Origin: M3007 sp965249785
Lineage (GTDB): Bacteria; Bacteroidota; Bacteroidia; Chitinophagales; Saprospiraceae
Direction of reading: 5' to 3'
Assembly (NCBI GenBank): GCA_965249785.1
Contig: CBDFMU010000026.1
Location: 310,001 to 374,000 of the forward strand
DNA: 64,000 nt
The translations under genes and the position numbers were made by a program. Of the stretch, positions 59,732 to 64,000 are shown in pieces (the first letter of the stretch is position 1; each line of letters starts with the position of its first letter). The notes below the pieces were generated by a model. That model was given only the letters and a program-made list of their open reading frames with translations, was not told the origin of the DNA and ran no database searches.

Positions 59732-60050
59732 AAAATAACTTATTTTATAGTGTACTAAAAATGCCCTGTTTAAATACTTACAAATCTTTATAAATGAGCA
59801 TATTATAGCAATGTTTATGCAAAATCCAGCTGAAAATCGTCAAATTTTGTCTTTGTTGAAGAAAAGTGAACACCGCAGTTTTGTCCTCCAGTCAGGAGAC
59901 AACCAGATGTTCTTTAAAAAAATCCGGCTCCTGCTCCATAACAATTTGTCTCCTCATTACATTTTTCAACAAATGCCCTATCCCATGCAGAACTAACTAT
60001 ATTTTTACAAGTCACCAGTCACCAATTACTCACCAAAACACAATATTCCC
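59732..60050. other. Spacer before the 1194-aa T9SS gene
   Basis: No convincing gene; a 61-codon ORF at 59811-59996 has no family features. The last bases before the start repeat a short word (AGTCACCAGTCACCAATT, then ACTCACC, near 60009-60034), another repeated-word leader. Confidence 0.45.
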
Positions 60051-63000
60051 ATGAAATTTTTACTCCTTACCTTCCTGGCATTGCTGTACAGCACGTTTTC
60101 CAGTTTTTCCCAGACAATTCCTTTTCAAAAAGTAAACGGGTTGGCTGGCAATAATAATCTTTCCTATGTGATCGGCGATCAGAACGGAAACCTGTACGCG
60201 GTAGCCAATGATAACTTTGATGCCAACGGGTTCATTTACCGTTCCCAAAATGGCGGCGTTAGTTGGCAAAAGCTAAATTTTACTTGCTCCTACGCCCGCA
60301 TAGCCCCCAATGGAACGCTTTTCGGCATTAAATCGAACGCGCTAAGCCGCTCTGTCAATCAGGGGCAAACCTGGACGCTGGTGAATACAAGTTTTTCAGC
60401 CGCTTATTCCACTTTGGAAATTTTGCCCAGTGGCACCTTGTTGTACGCCACCTATAACACCCTCTTACGGTCCACTGATAACGGGACTTCCTGGACAGAA
60501 ATTACCGTGCCTTTTACTGGGGTTAATAAGATTTTTTCGGGCAATGATGGTTCCGTGTACGCCTTTTTAGATGATGCGAACAGCGGTACTAGCGGACAAA
60601 CGAAAGTCTATCGCTCTACGGATGACGGCCAGACCTGGCCACTGGTCTCCACCTACCCGGACGACATTCTTGATTACGGTCTTTATTTTCAAACTCAATC
60701 CGGCCGGTTGATGATCCTCAATTACTTATTTGATGGATTTTATTATTCCGATGACCATGGATCGAGTTGGATAAAATATCCACAAAATGGTGCCGGATCG
60801 GAACGCCCGGTTAGTATTATGCAAATGCCTTCCGGCCGAATCTGGCTGGTGACCGCTCTCCGGCGTTTTTATTCCGATGACGATGGCACGACCTGGATCG
60901 TCGGTAGCCCAAGCCCCTTTGATGATCCGCTCAAAGGTTTGTATAGTACGCCGGATGGCAATGTCTGGGGTAATTTCGATGGTTCGCTTTATCGTGCCAG
61001 TGATATGACCTTAGAGCACTGGAACTTTGCTGCGGATGGCATGAACGAACCTAATGTACTGCAAATTCACTTTATAGACGATAATAACCTGTATGTGGCT
61101 ACTTCGGGCGGATTATTTCGAAGCAGTGACGGCGGGGCTCACTGGACGCATTTCTATCAGGAGCCTATTTATTCAGACTATGATTTCTACGATGCCCGTT
61201 TCTGTATTGATCGAAATGGCCAGATCGTGCTGGCCGACGGCTTCAGGGTCTGGCGCATTGATCCGCAGACCGGCACCCGCACCAATATTACACCACCCGA
61301 CAACCAACCTATGTACAATAGATTGTGGACGACCTTTTGTCTGCCCAATGGTGATTTACTGGTCGGTGAAGACCCTATCAATACTTATATTTCCACCGAT
61401 AATGGCAATAACTGGACGCTGGTAAACGATCTGACGATGCCCAAAGGGATGGAAGTGGTCACTGATACACTGGTGTATCTATATCCTGATTTTGGCATCC
61501 CATATGCTTATAATCCTTTGACAGCCACCTCGCAGCGAGTAGAATGGAATTACGAGCAATACCCAACTGTATCTGGCATGGACTTGGGCCCTTCCGGTAG
61601 CATTCACGTTACTTCTTACAATCGGCATTGCGTCTCTTACGATTTCGGTGCCAGTTGGGAATGTCACGAAAATACCAACGATCCGTTCTTCGCTCCCCAC
61701 CAGATAGTGGTCAATTCAGCGGGTTATATTTTTACTACTGGCATTATTGACGGTAGAGGCATATACGAATCGGTAGATGGTGGTTTAAGTTGGAATGTTA
61801 TTTATAAATATCCTAGTGACATCAATGTGACGGTCACTAATATACATCTTTCTCCCGCCGAGCGTATATATGCCGCCGTCTATGGAAAAGGATTGTATCG
61901 CTCTGCTAACTCCACCGCTAGTCAGGCCCTGATCAAAGGTTCGGTTTTTGATGACGTAACCACTGCCGACTGTAACCGCGATATAACAGAATCAGGCGTG
62001 GTGCGGGTAAAAACCAAACTGGCGGGCAATGGCAGCAGCTATGTCGGCGTGTCGAATCTGTATGGTCAATACACCATGCCGGCTTCCACCGGCAACTTGA
62101 CTGCCGAAGCCATTCCACCCAGCAACTACTGGGCAGCCTGCCAAAAAAGCCTGACGGTGGCCGCCAATGCGACGGGGGTGGTGACCGACTCGCTGGCATT
62201 GGGGCTAAAACCCTTGGTGCAATGCCCTAAAATGGAAGTATCACTGTCTTCGCCCTTCCTGCGCCGTTGTTTTGACTCTTACTTAACAGTGGATTATTGC
62301 AATACCGGCACTTTACCGGCCACTAATGCGACGGTGGAGGTGACGCTGGATTCATTCTTTGTATTTGAGAGTGCTACCGCCTCTTTACTTGCCCAAAATG
62401 GTCAAAAGTTGACCTTCCAGATTGGCGATGTCGGGGTAAACCGTTGTGGACAATTCAAAATTTTCGTGACTGTTTCTTGCGAAGCTGCACTAGGACAAAC
62501 GCATTGTTCTTCCGCACATATTTATCCCGATCAGGACTGTGCGAATACCTGGACGGGTTCCTGGCTGGAAACTTCAGCCGAATGTACCGATTCCGGTTTA
62601 GTACTGACCATCCACAACCGGGGTGCTGCCATGCAAACGCCGACTACCTACATAGCCACCCGCACCGAATCCTGGACTTCGGGCAACACCAGCATTATTG
62701 AACAAGGATCCGTGCAACTCCCGGCGGACGGTACTTTTACTTTGACCGTGCCTGCGCTGGACGATGTGGTGTTTTTCTCTGTGGTACAAGAAGACGGGTT
62801 TCCTTACGGCACGTTCACCGGTTTGTTGGCCGAAGGTTGTGGTAGTGACCCCACCAATGCACCTTTTTATGTACATCCCTACGCGAACACCTACGGTTGG
62901 GAAGATGAGGAATGCGTCGTGAATCGTGGTAGTTTTGACCCCAATGATAAATCCGCATTTCCGCCGGGTTTCGGAGCTGCAGATTACTTACCACATGGGC

Positions 63001-63635
63001 AAACCATTGAATATCAGATTCGTTTTCAAAACACAGGCACCGATACGGCTTTCACGGTAGTGGTACGCGACCAACTTTCTCCGTGGCTGGATTTGACTAC
63101 GATCCGTCCTATTGCTGCGAGCCAACCTTATCTTTTTGAGATCAACGGTCAGGAACTTGTCTTTCGTTTTCCCCATGTTAATCTACCGGATAGCAATATT
63201 AACGAAGCAGCATCGCATGGTTTTCTGCGCTTCACCATTGCGCCGCGTACCGAATTGCCCGATGGCATAGAGATTACTAACCAGGCCCGTATTTATTTTG
63301 ATTTCAATGATCCCGTAATTACTAATACTACCCATTATACGCTGGGGGTGCCTTTCGTGACCAATACCAAAGAGTCGTATTCGCTGCCTGCGCTCACGGT
63401 ATCGCCGAATCCTTCGAGTGGTCTGGCCTTGATTGAATTACCTGCTTCGATACGACTTACGAACGGCCAAATGCTGCACGTTACGGACATGGCCGGACGG
63501 GAAATATATCAACAGCCAATGGAAGGTAACCGTACAGAGTTCCATCTTCCACAACTTGCTTCCGGTTTGTATTTGCTTGCTGTAAGAGCGAAGGACGGCC
63601 AGATCGTGGCAGCGGGAAAATGGGTGAAAAATTGA
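60051..63635 (+). CDS. Large exported propeller protein with T9SS type A sorting domain
   Basis: 1194 aa. Signal peptide MKFLLLTFLALLYSTFSSFS, then Q. Residues ~20-615 are BNR/sortilin-like propeller repeats (SQNGGVSWQKL, STDNGTSWTEI, STDDGQTWPLV, SSDGGAHWTHF, SVDGGLSWNVI). A beta-domain region follows (~625-930). Residues ~955-1105 (NDKSAFPPG ... YQIRFQNTGTDTAFTVVVRD ... IYFDFNDPVITN) form the DUF7619-type domain common before sorting signals. The end (LTVSPNPSSGLALIELP ... LASGLYLLAV) is a PNP-type T9SS domain. It is probably an adhesin or surface binding protein. A terminator follows at 63664. Confidence 0.9.
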   Translation: MKFLLLTFLALLYSTFSSFSQTIPFQKVNGLAGNNNLSYVIGDQNGNLYAVANDNFDANGFIYRSQNGGVSWQKLNFTCSYARIAPNGTLFGIKSNALSRSVNQGQTWTLVNTSFSAAYSTLEILPSGTLLYATYNTLLRSTDNGTSWTEITVPFTGVNKIFSGNDGSVYAFLDDANSGTSGQTKVYRSTDDGQTWPLVSTYPDDILDYGLYFQTQSGRLMILNYLFDGFYYSDDHGSSWIKYPQNGAGSERPVSIMQMPSGRIWLVTALRRFYSDDDGTTWIVGSPSPFDDPLKGLYSTPDGNVWGNFDGSLYRASDMTLEHWNFAADGMNEPNVLQIHFIDDNNLYVATSGGLFRSSDGGAHWTHFYQEPIYSDYDFYDARFCIDRNGQIVLADGFRVWRIDPQTGTRTNITPPDNQPMYNRLWTTFCLPNGDLLVGEDPINTYISTDNGNNWTLVNDLTMPKGMEVVTDTLVYLYPDFGIPYAYNPLTATSQRVEWNYEQYPTVSGMDLGPSGSIHVTSYNRHCVSYDFGASWECHENTNDPFFAPHQIVVNSAGYIFTTGIIDGRGIYESVDGGLSWNVIYKYPSDINVTVTNIHLSPAERIYAAVYGKGLYRSANSTASQALIKGSVFDDVTTADCNRDITESGVVRVKTKLAGNGSSYVGVSNLYGQYTMPASTGNLTAEAIPPSNYWAACQKSLTVAANATGVVTDSLALGLKPLVQCPKMEVSLSSPFLRRCFDSYLTVDYCNTGTLPATNATVEVTLDSFFVFESATASLLAQNGQKLTFQIGDVGVNRCGQFKIFVTVSCEAALGQTHCSSAHIYPDQDCANTWTGSWLETSAECTDSGLVLTIHNRGAAMQTPTTYIATRTESWTSGNTSIIEQGSVQLPADGTFTLTVPALDDVVFFSVVQEDGFPYGTFTGLLAEGCGSDPTNAPFYVHPYANTYGWEDEECVVNRGSFDPNDKSAFPPGFGAADYLPHGQTIEYQIRFQNTGTDTAFTVVVRDQLSPWLDLTTIRPIAASQPYLFEINGQELVFRFPHVNLPDSNINEAASHGFLRFTIAPRTELPDGIEITNQARIYFDFNDPVITNTTHYTLGVPFVTNTKESYSLPALTVSPNPSSGLALIELPASIRLTNGQMLHVTDMAGREIYQQPMEGNRTEFHLPQLASGLYLLAVRAKDGQIVAAGKWVKN

Positions 63636-63663
63636 AATTATAGAGAAACAGCAAATTCGCCAC

Positions 63664-63706
63664 TTGCGAGCCGCTTCGGAATACCGGGGCGACTCGCAAT
63701 TTTTTA
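63664..63706 (+). terminator. Intrinsic terminator
   Basis: TTGCGAG (63664-63670) pairs with CTCGCAA (63693-63699), with a further CGC/GCG pair inside, followed by TTTTTTT (running to 63706). It ends the 1194-aa gene. Confidence 0.75.
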
Positions 63707-63852
63707 TATGAGAGTATTGGTGAAGCAATAAATTCTCCATATAAAATCACCATAATTTAAAACTAGTCGTAATTTTGTTTGGCAATCCTGATAGGCCCGA
63801 AATCGCCCTGGTGCGGTTCGTCACGCTATTTCTACTACCTATCTATTGTACA

Positions 63853-64000
63853 ATGAAAAGAACCTTCCTCGTAGCCGCCGCCATCGTCGCGGCTATTTTT
63901 GCCTGCACCCGTTTGTCGCAAGCACCCGCTCCCACTACCGACCCACCGATTGCAAACTGCTTCTGCGGCGACACAATCCACTGCCAACAGTTCTGTTCCC
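63853..64000 (+). CDS. Lipoprotein, N-terminal part (cut by window end)
   Basis: The plus strand reads MKRTFLVAAAIVAAIFACTR, then LSQAPAPTTDPPIANC and FCGDTIHCQQFCS, and is still open at 64000. The signal with AIFACTR at its end suggests a lipobox (Cys18). Several cysteines follow closely (ANCFCGD, HCQQFCS), which may be disulphide-bonded or metal-binding. Too little is visible to name a family. Confidence 0.6.
   Translation, partial: MKRTFLVAAAIVAAIFACTRLSQAPAPTTDPPIANCFCGDTIHCQQFCS

Noticed and set aside
59811..59996. 61-codon ORF before the 1194-aa gene
   Set aside because: No signal, no family features, and no leader; probably chance.

Overview
The window looks like chromosomal DNA of a Bacteroidota bacterium, most likely of the Saprospirales (Haliscomenobacter/Lewinella-like) type. 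The reasons are several exported proteins ending in type IX secretion (T9SS) sorting domains of both kinds (PNP-type and gliding-motility C-terminal type), a GldH gliding lipoprotein, a type III glutamine synthetase, BshA of bacillithiol synthesis, aerotolerance (Bat/DUF58) genes, Bacteroidota lipoprotein signals and weak Shine-Dalgarno sequences. I see no rRNA, tRNA or CRISPR array. The rank below phylum is inference.

Layout: 0-7.6 kb holds a thioredoxin-like protein cut by the window edge, bshA, a large surface protein, a DUF2805 protein, a lipoprotein gene split by an IS4-family element with perfect 9-bp target duplications, and a methyltransferase. 7.8-13.5 kb is accessory: a 731-aa cysteine-containing protein of unknown function, a frameshifted exported protein, two lipoproteins and a small XRE regulator. 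Two near-identical terminators stand at the two convergent junctions. 13.5-21 kb has glnN, then RNA-related genes (DEAD-box helicase, RNase HII, pseudouridine synthase with a long repetitive tail). 21-31 kb mixes a T9SS protein, a GT2 glycosyltransferase containing an in-frame intergenic-type repeat, cmk, an esterase, hemC, an Lgt-like protein, an anthranilate/PABA synthase amidotransferase, a sterol-desaturase-family protein and a HEAT-like protein whose 5' end abuts a MITE-like element. 31-41 kb has an HTH regulator, cvpA, ligA, an efflux set (DUF4260-TolC-HlyD) with a TetR regulator and three matching operator palindromes, and a fatty acid desaturase. 41-51 kb has a lipoprotein, a frameshifted T9SS gene, a ROK kinase, 3-hydroxyanthranilate dioxygenase, the BatA/BatD-like/DUF58 set with a peroxiredoxin-like protein lacking its peroxidatic cysteine, a hydrolase, a nucleoside transporter and uridine kinase. 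51-64 kb is rich in exported proteins: tandem T9SS paralogues, a frameshifted outer-membrane barrel, HtrA, a Met/His-rich protein, a frameshifted gldH, an exported GH65 enzyme, a 1194-aa T9SS protein and the start of a lipoprotein.

Two themes stand out. First, every frameshifted or broken gene I could reconstruct encodes an exported or surface protein, while about 30 housekeeping genes are intact; in each full reconstruction the length arithmetic closes to a whole number of codons. Second, the spacers are full of repeated short words and palindromes. The commonest is a GTTGAG/CTCAAC word at eight loci, in two spacers as oppositely oriented arms. Others are a 106-115 bp palindromic element present as two inverted copies, a duplicated terminator, and a C-rich repeat found once between genes and once inside a coding frame.
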